From positions 112,364 to 176,363 of the forward strand of contig NZ_BDGB01000044.1 in the NCBI RefSeq assembly GCF_002157585.1: a DNA stretch of 64,000 bases, written 5' to 3'. Position 1 is the stretch's first letter; each line of letters opens with the position of its first letter. This stretch comes from Lentilactobacillus parakefiri. GTDB taxonomy: Bacteria; Bacillota; Bacilli; Lactobacillales; Lactobacillaceae. Below are positions 8,703 through 17,880 of this stretch, piece after piece. The position numbers and the translations under genes are program-made. A model generated the notes under the pieces. The model had not been told where the DNA came from. It made no database searches and saw nothing but the letters and a program-made list of their open reading frames with translations.

Positions 8703-10298
8703 ATGAAACATAAAACTTTAGCATTATCAATGACATTATTAATGGGTCTGACCCTTTCTGCCTGTGGGACAGCCGCTGCTCACCACAAATCCTTGAACGT
8801 GACGCTCCCCGATGAACCGGCCACCGTAGATCCCAACACGGCTTACGATACCAATAGTGCCAGTCTGATCAGTCAGACGATGGAAGGCCTCTATAAGTAT
8901 AATGGCAAGAACCAATTAGTAGCGGGTGTCGCCACCAAGGTCGTCAAACCCACCAACGGCGGGAAAACTTACACCTTCACTTTAAGAAAAGACGCCGAGT
9001 GGAGCAACGGCAAACCCGTAACCGCCAATGATTTTGTGACTTCCTTCAGACGAACCGTTGACCCTAAGACCAAAGCCCAATTTGCCAGTGTCTATGACAG
9101 TTTTAAGAACTTTGCGGCGGTTCAAGCTGGCAAACTGTCTCCCAATAAGCTTGGAGTAAAGGCACTAAACACCCATAAGCTACAAATTCAGTTAAGCCGC
9201 CCAGTCCCGTATTTCAACGGTCTGGTTGCGACTAAATACTTACCGATCAATACGGCCGCTGTGAAGAAGTACGGCAAGAAGTTCGGCACCAACGCCGAGT
9301 CTTCGGTTTACAATGGCCCCTATAAATTGGTGGGCTGGACCGGCAGCAACTCCGCCTGGCACTACGTCAAGAATCCTTACTATTACAACGCCAAGAACGT
9401 GAAGATTGCCAAGGTCAACGTCAGCGTTGCCAAGGATCAAAACACGGCGGTTAACCTATTCAAAGGCGGTAAGGTTGATGTCACGACGGTTACCGGCCAA
9501 TATGTCCGCCAGAACAAAAACGATGATGAAATGCACACCCATTTGACTGGGCGGGTGAACTACCTGTACTTCAATAACAAACGCAAAAAGACCAACTCAG
9601 AGAATTTGAGAAAAGCAATGTCGATGGTTATCAACCGGAAGACGTTGACCGACAGTGTGCTTCAAGACGGCTCCAAGCCAATGCTGAGCGCCGTGCGGCT
9701 GAATGATCAAAAAGATCCGGCAAATGGTAAAGATATGGCTCAACAGGTTGGCAACTTACTACCATATAATGTCGATCAGGCTAAAAAGTACTGGCAGGCT
9801 TATCTGAAAGAAACCGGGCAAAAGAACGTGACCCTGAATCTGTTGACCGATGATACCGATCAAGATAAGCACACTGGTGAATATTTGCAGTCAGCGGCTC
9901 AAAAGGCCTTTAAGGGCTTGGAGGTCACTGTGACGTCGATCCCGCACGCCCAACACGTTGCCCGAGACTTTGCCGGCACCTTTGACATGAACCTGACCGG
10001 CTGGAGCACTAACTGGCTGGACTCGTCGGACTTTCTCGGCCTGGCAGCCTCAAGTAACCAGGTTAACTTTACTCATTTGAAAGATGCCAAATTGGATAGT
10101 CTGTTGAATGAGTCGAACAGCTTGACGGGTCAAGCTCGCTACGACAAGTTGGTCGCTGCCGACAAACAATTGGTGAACAACATGGACTACGTGCCGCTGT
10201 ATCAGCCGGCTACCGCAAATTTGATCAACAAGAAGCTTAGCGGCCTGAAGTTCTCACTGATCCAAGACGCGCAATATCAGTATGCATACTGGAAATAA
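8703..10298 (+). CDS. oppA: Oligopeptide ABC transporter substrate-binding lipoprotein
   Basis: 531 residues of the SBP_bac_5 (OppA/DppA) family. A lipoprotein signal with the lipobox LSAC (Cys21) anchors it outside the membrane, and the AGGAGGC site precedes ATG. The family signature region (KTYTFTLRKDAEWSNGKPVTANDFVTSFRRTVDP) is intact, as are the later AVNLFKGGKVD and LNLLTDD segments. It captures peptides and hands them to an Opp permease that is not encoded in this window, so it is an orphan receptor. Transcription is expected to depend on the T-box leader directly upstream; the next gene encodes an amidohydrolase that might act on the imported compound. Confidence 0.9.
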   Translation: MKHKTLALSMTLLMGLTLSACGTAAAHHKSLNVTLPDEPATVDPNTAYDTNSASLISQTMEGLYKYNGKNQLVAGVATKVVKPTNGGKTYTFTLRKDAEWSNGKPVTANDFVTSFRRTVDPKTKAQFASVYDSFKNFAAVQAGKLSPNKLGVKALNTHKLQIQLSRPVPYFNGLVATKYLPINTAAVKKYGKKFGTNAESSVYNGPYKLVGWTGSNSAWHYVKNPYYYNAKNVKIAKVNVSVAKDQNTAVNLFKGGKVDVTTVTGQYVRQNKNDDEMHTHLTGRVNYLYFNNKRKKTNSENLRKAMSMVINRKTLTDSVLQDGSKPMLSAVRLNDQKDPANGKDMAQQVGNLLPYNVDQAKKYWQAYLKETGQKNVTLNLLTDDTDQDKHTGEYLQSAAQKAFKGLEVTVTSIPHAQHVARDFAGTFDMNLTGWSTNWLDSSDFLGLAASSNQVNFTHLKDAKLDSLLNESNSLTGQARYDKLVAADKQLVNNMDYVPLYQPATANLINKKLSGLKFSLIQDAQYQYAYWK

Positions 10299-10313
10299 TT
10301 GGAGGAATTGACG

Positions 10314-11337
10314 ATGACAAAAACACTTTTTCATAACTTTTCATTATTTGACGGCAAGAACACTGAAAACGAGGCGAATGCCTGGTTTGTGGTTGAGGAT
10401 GGCAAATTAGTTGACCGGGGAACCGGCAACACACCTAATGCGGACGAGACTGTTAATTTGGATGGCCGCTTCGTGATGCCAGGGCTGTTCAACGTTCATT
10501 CCCATTTAACTTCGCACCCGGATAAGTTCGACGGCGGCTTTGATACTTCTGAAGCCGAGTCGGCATACTACGCGCTTCATCATCTAAGACAGTTATTGAA
10601 GTCGGGCGTGACCTACGTGCGTGAGTGCGGGGATGCTTACGATACGGACATCAAATTAAAACGGCTTCAGGCAGCCGGTGTTTTGAAGCACGTTCCTGAA
10701 CTTCAGCCGTCTGGCAAAGCAATGTCGATGACTGGCGGCCACGGGGATGGGCCACACATGGCATATTTGACTGATTCGCCAGATGAGATGAGAAAGGCTG
10801 TCCGGACCGCGCTGAAGAATGGCGCCAGAGTGATCAAGATGATGGGGTTGATCCCCGGAACACGGATTCTACATCAATGAAGCCGAGTGTCGTCAGGCGT
10901 TGAAACAGGAGACGGTGATCACACCGACTCTGATTGCCGAAATGAATATTCCTAAGTATGGTAAGGGGGTGTTGCCGGAATGGGAAATTAAGAAAGCGGA
11001 GGATGCCTTGGACGATACATACGCTAACTTTAAGCGGGCTCATGAGATGGGGGTTCCGTTTACGTTGGGCACCGATGCCGGCACGCCGTTTAACGGGTTT
11101 GATCAAACGCCGGTTGAGTTTGAGTATCTCAAGAGGGTGGGGATGACGCCGGCCGAAGCCTTTCAGTGTTCAACGTTGAATTCACCTAAGCTTTGTGATG
11201 TTGCTGATGATAACGGGACTTTAGAGGTTGGAAAATACGCGGACTTCCTAGTTTTGGACAATGATCCGTTGCAAGACGTCCGAGCGGTTCAGCAGGTGGA
11301 TAAGGAAGTGTACCTTCGCGGAAATCGTGAATTTTAG
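10314..11337 (+). pseudogene. Metal-dependent amidohydrolase with internal deletion
   Basis: Start at the ATG at 10314 after TTGGAGGAA, directly behind oppA. The N-terminal part has the FVMPGLFNVHSHLTSHP metal-binding signature of imidazolonepropionase/prolidase-like amidohydrolases. The frame runs to RVIKMMGLIPG and then stops at 10878-10880. From about 10861 the frame one base over picks up a later part of the same enzyme (GFYINEAECRQALKQETVITPTLIA) and ends normally at 11337 with the ADFLVLDNDPL tail. The segment that normally lies between them (about 80-90 residues with the Lys/His ligands of the binuclear centre) is absent. The lesion is therefore an out-of-frame internal deletion, not a simple frameshift, and the product should be inactive. 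Confidence 0.85.
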
Positions 11338-11496
11338 GCTTTCGGTGATAAAATTTGCCGTTGTCGTTATGAACTGTTAAAATGAATGATGATTAAATGT
11401 TGAACAAGTTATCAATCAGTTAGACCGATTGTTATTTATTATAGAAGCATTTAATCGAAAGTCGGACATCTAAATGGGTGGTAAATGGTGTCCGGC

Positions 11497-11517
11497 AAAG
11501 CTTCCGAGCTTTTTTTA
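11497..11517 (+). terminator. Rho-independent terminator
   Basis: AAAGCT TCCG AGCTTT followed by a T-run; ends the oppA/amidohydrolase transcript or a small RNA. Confidence 0.7.
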
Positions 11518-11843
11518 TCACCGCTGTTGTTGGAAATTCTGGATCCAAAGATGTTTCATCGCGTGGTTTTGTAATATATTCCGGAATCGGCATGTACGTG
11601 AGCACAAAATTATGTATAGTTTGACATTGAATCTTTGACGGTTTGATGATGAGAAATGGTCTTGCAGCAAACCATTTTGGCTTGCAACAGAGGGTATCTC
11701 AATAAGTTATGCTGGTTGAGTAATCATTGTTACAGCAGTGTTTCAGATATAACAAATCAACAAAATGAAGCTTTTGTCTTGCAAGGGAACACTTTCGGCG
11801 ATAGAATGTAAATGTAGAGTTGATTGGGTAGAAAAATTCGCCG

Positions 11844-11872
11844 TTGTTATTTTGCCTCATTTGGGGTAAGAT
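11844..11872 (+). promoter_or_regulatory. Candidate slp1 promoter
   Basis: TTGTTA, 17-base spacer, TAAGAT, about 65 bases upstream of the slp1 start codon. Chosen by eye; other weak candidates exist upstream (TTGACA at about 11633). Confidence 0.45.
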
Positions 11873-11936
11873 GATAACTGCAGTTTACATATACCTAGTG
11901 AACTACAAATCATATTATATTGGAGGAGACAAGATA

Positions 11937-13685
11937 ATGAAATCAAGCTTGAAGAAATCATTATTTGTAGGCTTAGCTGCTTTAGGCTTCGTCGCAGTTG
12001 CTGGTTCTGCTAACGCAAACTCAGCTTCAGCAAAGAGCTATGCTAAGGTTACATCAAACAAGGCCTTAACTTCTGACGCTACTACTCGTAACGTTAACGT
12101 TAATGGTACTAATGCACTTTATACTAAGGCTGGTACCTTGAAGGGTGCCAAGACTGTTGCTACTAAGAGCACTTTAGCTAACTTAAAGGACTCAAAGCAA
12201 GGTCAAAAGAACTGGCGTGTATACCGTGTTGCTACTACTAACCGTGGATCAGTTTACTACAAGATCGTATCATTCGATAAGACCTACCGTGGCTGGATCT
12301 ATGGTGGTAAGAGCACTGCTTCATTCGACGGCGGTGTTGCTCAATACAACACGACTACTGCACCTGCAGCAGCTGCAAACACCAGCTCATCAGCATCTTC
12401 AGCATCAATTAACACTCAACGCCAAACTACTGCTTTGACTGATGCTCAAAAGAATGCTACCTACAAGATCACCAAGGCCGGGACTGCAAATGATGGCACT
12501 GCCACCACTTACACTTACCCAGCTTGGACTGAGTATCGTAAGGGCCGTACCGTTACTGATGCTACCCCTTATGCTAACGACACTTTCAAAGTCGTTGACG
12601 CTACTACTCGTACTCGTGAAGGCGACCTTTGGGTTAAAATTCAAGACACGAATGCTACCAATGGTCAAAAGATCAATGGCTGGATCCTTTACAGTGCCTT
12701 AACTGCTCAACCTACTAAACCTACTACACCAACAGTAACTGATAATGTTCCGCAAAGTGATCAAGTTGGTATTAAGATTGTTGACTTAAACGGCAAACAG
12801 TTAGGCAAGACTTATCTTGTGACTAAGAATACCACTGAAACTACTGGTTATCAGACAATTGTGGCTAACTTCCCTAATTTAGATTTAACTGACCATCAGA
12901 CTGCTAACGGCGGTGCAGACGTTGCATATGCTGCATTCTTAAGCGCTGCTGGTGTCACTGGTTATGGTTCTGCACCATTGACCAACTCTCAGTTAACTGC
13001 TAATTCATCGGCTATCAAGGCAGCTTCATATGGGAAAACTATTACCATCACTGTAGCACCTGTTAATGCCGTTGCATTTGCAAGTTCTATTAAGTTGAAT
13101 GCTGATCGCCGTGGCGCCGGTGATGGTACTTTTGTCGGCGACTCGGAGCCTGACGCAACTGCAGCAGTTCAATTAAGTAATAAGACCTATACTTCATTGA
13201 GCACGCTGGAGAACTCAATCGTGAATGATGCTAAGCTACAAGGCGCAAATGGATCCACATTAAGCACCCAACAATTCCAGGATGCATTGACCGCTGAGCA
13301 TGCTGATACTATTTACTTCACTTGGGACATTACTGCAGGTAGATGGTTGACTCAATCAGATTTGAAGACAGATGGTTCAATTAAGGATGACGTTATTAAC
13401 CACAATCATCAATTCACTGTTATCAAGAGTTCAATGAGCAAAGATTTTCTTGATGGTGGTAAAACTAATGGTCGGGATGCAGGATTATTCCTCAACGGTA
13501 CGACTGCCATTACTGGTGTCCCGGTATTCTTTGACAATAATTCGAACGTATTCACAGCTGCACCAAAATCATTGGTACTTGATTACAGTGTCGTAAAATC
13601 CGCACCAATTTCATTGACTCAAACCAACCCATCAGCATCTAAAGATTTCGCAGGATTAGCACATCTAAAGATTGCGCAGGATTAG
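11937..13685 (+). CDS. S-layer protein 1 (slp1)
   Basis: 582 residues. TTGGAGGAGA lies 7 bases before ATG 11937. The signal peptide is [20 protein letters not shown] with cleavage near NANSASAKS. Two wall-binding modules follow: residues about 35-130 ([20 protein letters not shown] ... [10 protein letters not shown]) and, after a Ser/Thr/Ala linker, residues about 165-255 ([21 protein letters not shown] ... NGWILYSAL). They are basic and occur in all eight paralogues here. The rest is a self-assembly domain unlike those of slp6-8. The 5' half uses strongly biased codons (high expression) while the 3' third is less biased. The last residues (HLKIAQD) result from a 26-base tandem duplication; without it the protein would end [10 protein letters not shown]. 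Paralogues: slp6, slp7 and slp8 in the N-terminal region. Confidence 0.9.
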   Translation: MKSSLKKSLFVGLAALGFVAVAGSANANSASAKSYAKVTSNKALTSDATTRNVNVNGTNALYTKAGTLKGAKTVATKSTLANLKDSKQGQKNWRVYRVATTNRGSVYYKIVSFDKTYRGWIYGGKSTASFDGGVAQYNTTTAPAAAANTSSSASSASINTQRQTTALTDAQKNATYKITKAGTANDGTATTYTYPAWTEYRKGRTVTDATPYANDTFKVVDATTRTREGDLWVKIQDTNATNGQKINGWILYSALTAQPTKPTTPTVTDNVPQSDQVGIKIVDLNGKQLGKTYLVTKNTTETTGYQTIVANFPNLDLTDHQTANGGADVAYAAFLSAAGVTGYGSAPLTNSQLTANSSAIKAASYGKTITITVAPVNAVAFASSIKLNADRRGAGDGTFVGDSEPDATAAVQLSNKTYTSLSTLENSIVNDAKLQGANGSTLSTQQFQDALTAEHADTIYFTWDITAGRWLTQSDLKTDGSIKDDVINHNHQFTVIKSSMSKDFLDGGKTNGRDAGLFLNGTTAITGVPVFFDNNSNVFTAAPKSLVLDYSVVKSAPISLTQTNPSASKDFAGLAHLKIAQD

Positions 13686-13687
13686 CA
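13636..13687 (+). repeat. 26-base tandem duplication at the 3' end of slp1
   Basis: 13636-13661 and 13662-13687 are the same 26 bases with one difference (T/G). Because 26 is not a multiple of three, the second copy is read in another frame and supplies the present stop codon. Confidence 0.95.
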
Positions 13688-13737
13688 AACGATAAAATTC
13701 ACTAATTTAAAAGTCTATCAAAGATAACTTTTCCACT

Positions 13738-13774
13738 GAAAAGATCTTCTTTCTCACAAAGAAGGTCTTTTTTG
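13738..13774 (+). terminator. Rho-independent terminator of slp1
   Basis: AAAGATCTTCTTT, short loop, complement and T-run. Confidence 0.9.
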
Positions 13775-13833
13775 GGGTCTATGATATTTAGTGTTGATGG
13801 ATTTTATCTATCAACACTAAATATCATAGACCC
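13775..13833. repeat. Perfect 24-bp inverted repeat with 11-base spacer
   Basis: Arms 13775-13798 (begins GGGTCTATGATATTT) and 13810-13833 are exact reverse complements; the spacer is GGATTTTATCT. It directly follows the slp1 terminator and has no T-run, so it does not look like a second terminator. It separates slp1 from an orphan S-layer cassette. Confidence 0.95.
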
Positions 13834-13900
13834 GCAAAAATTTGAGTATTTGCATAGCGCACATTCATTGGCACCACAGACCAAGCATACTTAAGAATGA

Positions 13901-14242
13901 TCAAATGCTAATGACCCAACATCAAATGGCCGTTTGGACATCAAGAACACTAACGGTGTTGGTAACACTGCTGGTGGTATCTTGAACGGCAGCATGCTCG
14001 GTCAAAAGGTTACTGTTTACAAGATGGACATCAAGGCTGATAACTTCAACCCAGATGCACAAAAGACTGCTGGTCTTGTTCCTATCTTCCCACTTGGAAA
14101 GACTCCAATTGTTCCACTTGCATGGGATGGATTTCTTGAAGGTTCTTCTGGTAGTGCCCACAAGACATTCACCATTACCCAAGGCTCAGCTGCATACGCT
14201 GCTAAGACTTTGAAGGCAATGTACAATGGTACTCAAGACTAA
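13901..14242 (+). pseudogene. Orphan S-layer C-terminal fragment
   Basis: Open frame from 13901 (after a stop at 13898) to TAA 14242, about 113 codons (NANDPTSNGRLDIKNTNGVG ... KAMYNGTQD). It has no start codon with a ribosome binding site and no signal peptide. Codon choice is strongly biased (GGT, AAC, GTT), like the first half of slp1, and the beta-rich composition is that of an S-layer assembly domain; no other slp in the window has this sequence. It may be a former C-terminus of slp1 or a silent cassette. A terminator follows. Confidence 0.65.
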
Positions 14243-14275
14243 TTTAATTATTTCTCTTTGAGTCATCGTTATACG

Positions 14276-14307
14276 AAAAAAGTCAGACATTATGTCTGGC
14301 TTTTTTT
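14276..14307 (+). terminator. Rho-independent terminator
   Basis: AAAAAGTCAGACAT / ATGTCTGGCTTTTTT directly after the orphan fragment, showing that this fragment retains a gene's 3' end. Confidence 0.9.
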
Positions 14308-14471
14308 GCTATACATGAGAAATGTGTTGTTGGTACGCAACTTGCTTATACTTACTTAACCAAAGCATGTTACAAGATCTTAATATACACTTTCAGACTT
14401 ATCCTCAAAGAACCGCCTGTTATGCGGTATAATATAACTGTACTAAATATGAATGTGGAGGGGTATTGTAT

Positions 14472-15200
14472 ATGAAATCGACTTTTAAGAAATCATTATT
14501 TGTTTCAATGGCAGCACTTGGTTTGTTTGCTGCAGCAGGGGCTACTACAGCTAATGCTAAGAAGAAATCATATCCGACAACTCGGGTTAACCGCGTGCTC
14601 AAGACTAACCCATATGATCGAAACGTTGTCTTCACCGGTTCTAATGCAATGTATAACAAGATGGGGACTTTGAAAGGTGCTCGGGTGGTTGCCACTAAGT
14701 CAACCATCAAAGACCTGATTAACGCTCGTCAATCTAAGAATAATCTTCGTGCTTATCGCTACGGGGTTACCAGCAAAGGGTCTGTTTATTACAAAGTTGT
14801 TTCCTTTGATGGCCAATACCGTGGCTGGGTTTATGGTGGTAAGAGTACCAGCAACTTTGCTGGCGGCATCAAGCCAACCACAACCTTTACTGAAGGCAGT
14901 TTGAGTCAAGATCAAAAGGACACTGTTTATCGTCTGACCACGCCGGGAATTGCCAACGACGGCAAGAGTGCAACTTACATGGATCCAATGTACACGCAAT
15001 ACAAATTAAACCATGACGATCGTCAAGTTGATAACACATCCAACTACGGCATGGCAAGATTCCGTCTTGATCGAATCGGTACCCGAACTCAAGAGGGTGA
15101 CACCTGGGTATACATCGTTGCAACCGACCCTGCTTACACAGTTGTGAACGGCTGGATTAAGCTGGACGGTTTAACTGCAACTGGTACAATTGCCAATTAA
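14472..15200 (+). CDS. Short S-layer-type protein (slp2), wall-binding region only
   Basis: 242 residues. GTGGAGGGG lies upstream of ATG 14472. It has a signal peptide (KKSLFVSMAALGLFAAAGA), then both N-terminal modules found in the other slp proteins (RVNRVLKTNPYDRNVVFTG ... YRGWVYGGKS and MYTQYKLNHDDRQVD ... VVNGWIKLDGL), and ends there. It lacks the assembly domain of the longer paralogues. It could therefore decorate the wall or compete for S-layer attachment sites; that is inference. The frame is intact with its own stop, so it is not obviously a fragment. It belongs to the paralogues without a Ser-rich linker (slp2-5). Confidence 0.85.
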   Translation: MKSTFKKSLFVSMAALGLFAAAGATTANAKKKSYPTTRVNRVLKTNPYDRNVVFTGSNAMYNKMGTLKGARVVATKSTIKDLINARQSKNNLRAYRYGVTSKGSVYYKVVSFDGQYRGWVYGGKSTSNFAGGIKPTTTFTEGSLSQDQKDTVYRLTTPGIANDGKSATYMDPMYTQYKLNHDDRQVDNTSNYGMARFRLDRIGTRTQEGDTWVYIVATDPAYTVVNGWIKLDGLTATGTIAN

Positions 15201-15390
15201 TCAAATCAAATAATCTCGCATCATTGATCCCCGTTCTGGCTTTGGCTGGGGCGGGGATTGGGTGTATACGGAATACCTTAAAATGTACCACTAAAAAACA
15301 GCTAATCTATGAGCTCAATTCTACGCGTTATCAATTTCCCAGCGTTAGAATATAGGTGTACGAAATATCGATTTAGGAGGGGATCACATC

Positions 15391-16978
15391 ATGAACTTGA
15401 ATTTAAAAAAATCATTATTTGTTTCCTTAGCAGCTTTAGGGCTGGTGTCTGCAGCTGGTGTCGCAACCGGCCAGACCGCCAGTGCCAAGACTTATGCCAA
15501 AGTGACCATGAATTCTGTATTGAACTCTGATCCAACTACTCGAAACGTCACCATGACCGGCACCAATGCTTTGTACAATAAAGGGTACTTTACGGGGTGC
15601 ACGGGTGGTTGCTTCTAAGTCGACGGTTTCTAATTTGGCCAACGCCAACGTTTCAACCGCCAACTTCCGGGTTTATCGGGTTGCTACGACTAACCGGGGA
15701 TCGGTCTATTATAAGGTCGTTTCATTTGACCAGAATTTCCGTGGCTGGATTTATGGCGGTAAGAGCACCGGCAGTTTTGCCGGTGGCATTGCCCCATACA
15801 CCACGTTTACCTCAACACTTCTGGGCGTTAATCCACAAGTAACGACTTATAAGATTACCACGCCCGGGACCGGTGATGATTCGGTTACCTGGGATTCACC
15901 ACAGTATACCCAGTACAAAGTCGGCAAGACGATTACCGATTCGACGCCTTACGCCAACGCAACCTTTAAAGTCGACCAAAGCGGTTATCGAACTCGTGAA
16001 GGCAGTAATGACGTTTGGGTTCACATCGTTTCCAACCAGCCGGCTAATACGGTTGCCAATGGTTGGATTAAGCTGAGCTCGCTGACGCCGGTTCAGACTC
16101 AACAGGCGGATAACGCCATTTGGATTAACTTGAATGACCCAAGCGGCAAGACCGTTAAGACTGTGGATTATCCTGTTCAAAATGCCACCAAGGGAACCAA
16201 ACTTGGCAGCTATTCACAAACTTCTGGCCTTTGGACACTGTCCGACCAGACGGCTACTGACATTGTCAACCAAATCAATAGCAATCTGACCAACAGCGGT
16301 TACAAACTAGAATCAACGACTTTGACCACGGTTGAGCGGGCTGCTTTGGCGGCTGCCCAATTTGGCACCGGCTCGGTTAACATTCCAGTTGTCAGCACCA
16401 CTACGAATAGTGCCTACAGCACCATTACGCCATACGCAACCAATTCCAATAATAACGGCGCTGGTGCCCACGCATTAGCTGCCGTTAATAATGGTGTGGT
16501 GAACGCCGGCAGTAACTTTGTCGACACCAATCCAAACGCCGACGGCAACCAGACGGGTTACCTGTCTGCCAGTGATTTCAATAACTTCAGTCAAGCTCAG
16601 CAGCAGACCATTTTGACTGCAATGACTAAGGCTTATACCGGCGATCCAGATCACTATGGTGCTTCTTACCTTAATGGTTTAAACGCTGCCTTTAAGACCG
16701 CCGCAGAAGGCCAATACGTTGCGCCATCCGGCCTTAACTTCAGCAATAGCGGCGCCGCCAATGGCTCGACCTTTACCAGTGATCAGTTGATGAGCTATGT
16801 TCGAAGCAACCCAAGCCTATTGACCTTGCAGTCGCCGAAATACCCTGAGTTCATATTGCCGGCATCGTCAGGAACCGGCGTCACGGTTGTCTGGAACACG
16901 ATCAATTACACGGCTAGCTCAGGATCGAACGGCACGATTGGGCAACCAGTTAACGTGTTCTATAACTTTTACGACTAA
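15391..16978 (+). pseudogene. S-layer protein 3 (slp3), frameshifted near the N-terminus
   Basis: ATG 15391 with TAGGAGGGG. The signal peptide and first 60 residues are normal ([21 protein letters not shown]), then the frame fails in the conserved [15 protein letters not shown] segment at about 15580. The sequence reads AAAGGGTACT where the paralogues have AAAGCTGGTACT, so two bases are missing. Everything after this is intact in the next frame to TAA 16978: the rest of module 1, module 2 (YTQYKVGKTITDSTPYANATF) and an assembly domain like those of slp4 and slp5, ending PVNVFYNFYD. Restoration would give about 528 residues. Only one short lesion is seen, so the loss is recent, reversible, or a read error. 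Confidence 0.85.
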
Positions 16979-17031
16979 AATAAGTGAGCTCCGAAGCCTG
17001 GTTTATCTTGGCAAGTAGCTTCACTTTGACT

Positions 17032-17067
17032 AAAAGTCATCTTCCCCGTAGAAGGTGGCTTTTTTTC
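17032..17067 (+). terminator. Rho-independent terminator of slp3
   Basis: AAAAGTCATCTTC / GAAGGTGGCTTTTTT with loop CCCGTA. Confidence 0.85.
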
Positions 17068-17118
17068 TGCCCCATGTAGCGTAAAATGGGTAATGAACTT
17101 AAATGAGGGGGAATTTTG

Positions 17119-17751
17119 ATGCTTAACTATGATAAACAAGCTGATTGGTCAAACGGCTTCGGGGAGCACCAGTCGCCAATCTCGATTAGGACAGATTCAG
17201 TGAAGTGTTTGAAGGCGCCACTGGACTACCATGTTCTCAACGACTATCGGCTTCACCAAGAAATTGATGATGGGACGACCGTCCGCTTGACCGGAGAGGG
17301 GACGGCCGATATTTTCGGCCGCCAATTTAACTTTGTCCAGGTTCATTTTCATGCGCCGTCAGAGCACGTGATTAACGGCAAGCATTCTCCGCTGGAAATT
17401 CATTTGGTGCACCAAAATGCGATTGGCCAGCTAGTGGTCGTTGCGCTGTTAGTTTCGCTGGGAGAAAAGCAAAACCCTCAGCTACAGCAGATAATCGATC
17501 ATTTTAACCAAGCTAAGACAACCACGATTGATTTGAATATTCGCGACTGGGCGCCGTGGTATCCGGTGGGTGCCCACTATCTCGGATCGTTGACTACACC
17601 GCCATTAACCGAAGGTGTCGAGTGGCTGGTGATTAGCAATCCTGAATTTACCGTGACGAAAGCGCAAGTCGACTGGTTCCAAACCCACTTTGGTGAGGAC
17701 AATCGGGCAACCCAACCGGTGAATGGTCGGACCGTCGAACTATACAAGTAG
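17119..17751 (+). CDS. Alpha-class carbonic anhydrase
   Basis: 210 residues, no signal peptide, so probably cytoplasmic. The three zinc histidines of alpha carbonic anhydrases are present in FVQVHFHAPSEH (two) and LEIHLVH (one), followed by the SLTTPPLTEGVEW substrate-pocket signature. The enzyme interconverts CO2 and bicarbonate, feeding carboxylation reactions (arginine, pyrimidine and fatty acid synthesis) and pH control. ATG 17119 has GAGGGGG 7 bases upstream; a TTG one codon earlier is less likely. It stands alone inside the S-layer array with its own upstream region, so it seems to be an insertion between array members or an ancestral neighbour. Confidence 0.92.
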   Translation: MLNYDKQADWSNGFGEHQSPISIRTDSVKCLKAPLDYHVLNDYRLHQEIDDGTTVRLTGEGTADIFGRQFNFVQVHFHAPSEHVINGKHSPLEIHLVHQNAIGQLVVVALLVSLGEKQNPQLQQIIDHFNQAKTTTIDLNIRDWAPWYPVGAHYLGSLTTPPLTEGVEWLVISNPEFTVTKAQVDWFQTHFGEDNRATQPVNGRTVELYK

Positions 17752-17767
17752 GGTTACTGGCGACTTA

Positions 17768-17782
17768 ACGAAAACGTTATCA
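17768..17782. promoter_or_regulatory. Candidate cre site (CcpA operator) upstream of slp4
   Basis: ACGAAAACGTTATCA matches the catabolite-responsive consensus WTGNAANCGNWNNCA at all fixed positions but one. It ends 18 bases before the -35 box of slp4. A second half-like AAACGTTTTC lies at about 17791-17800. Confidence 0.55.
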
Positions 17783-17800
17783 ATCTTTAAAAACGTTTTC

Positions 17801-17829
17801 TTGAACCCCCTATATTACTCCTATATGAT
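17801..17829 (+). promoter_or_regulatory. slp4 promoter
   Basis: TTGAAC, 17-base spacer, TATGAT: a near-consensus vegetative promoter about 52 bases before the slp4 start codon. Confidence 0.75.
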
Positions 17830-17880
17830 AGGGGTGTTGATGAAAAAAGATATTATTGGGTTTTCAAGGAGGGGTTCAAC

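Larger units (their letters stand above)
11338..11936. other. Intergenic region upstream of slp1
   Basis: About 600 bases without a gene. Contains a 9-bp hairpin at about 11462-11494 (TCGGACATC / GGTGTCCGG), the terminator at 11497-11517, an AT-rich stretch with several inverted repeats, and the slp1 promoter. The hairpin-plus-terminator could be the end of a small RNA, but no promoter is convincing. Confidence 0.45.

Noticed and set aside
11844..11936. N-terminal extension of the slp1 frame
   Set aside because: The extension overlaps the promoter candidate; the GGAGGAG site and signal peptide place the start at 11937.
15215..15260. GC-rich hairpin after slp2 as a terminator
   Set aside because: Stem pairing is imperfect (TCCCCG...CGGGGA) and no T-run follows; I could not support a terminator call.
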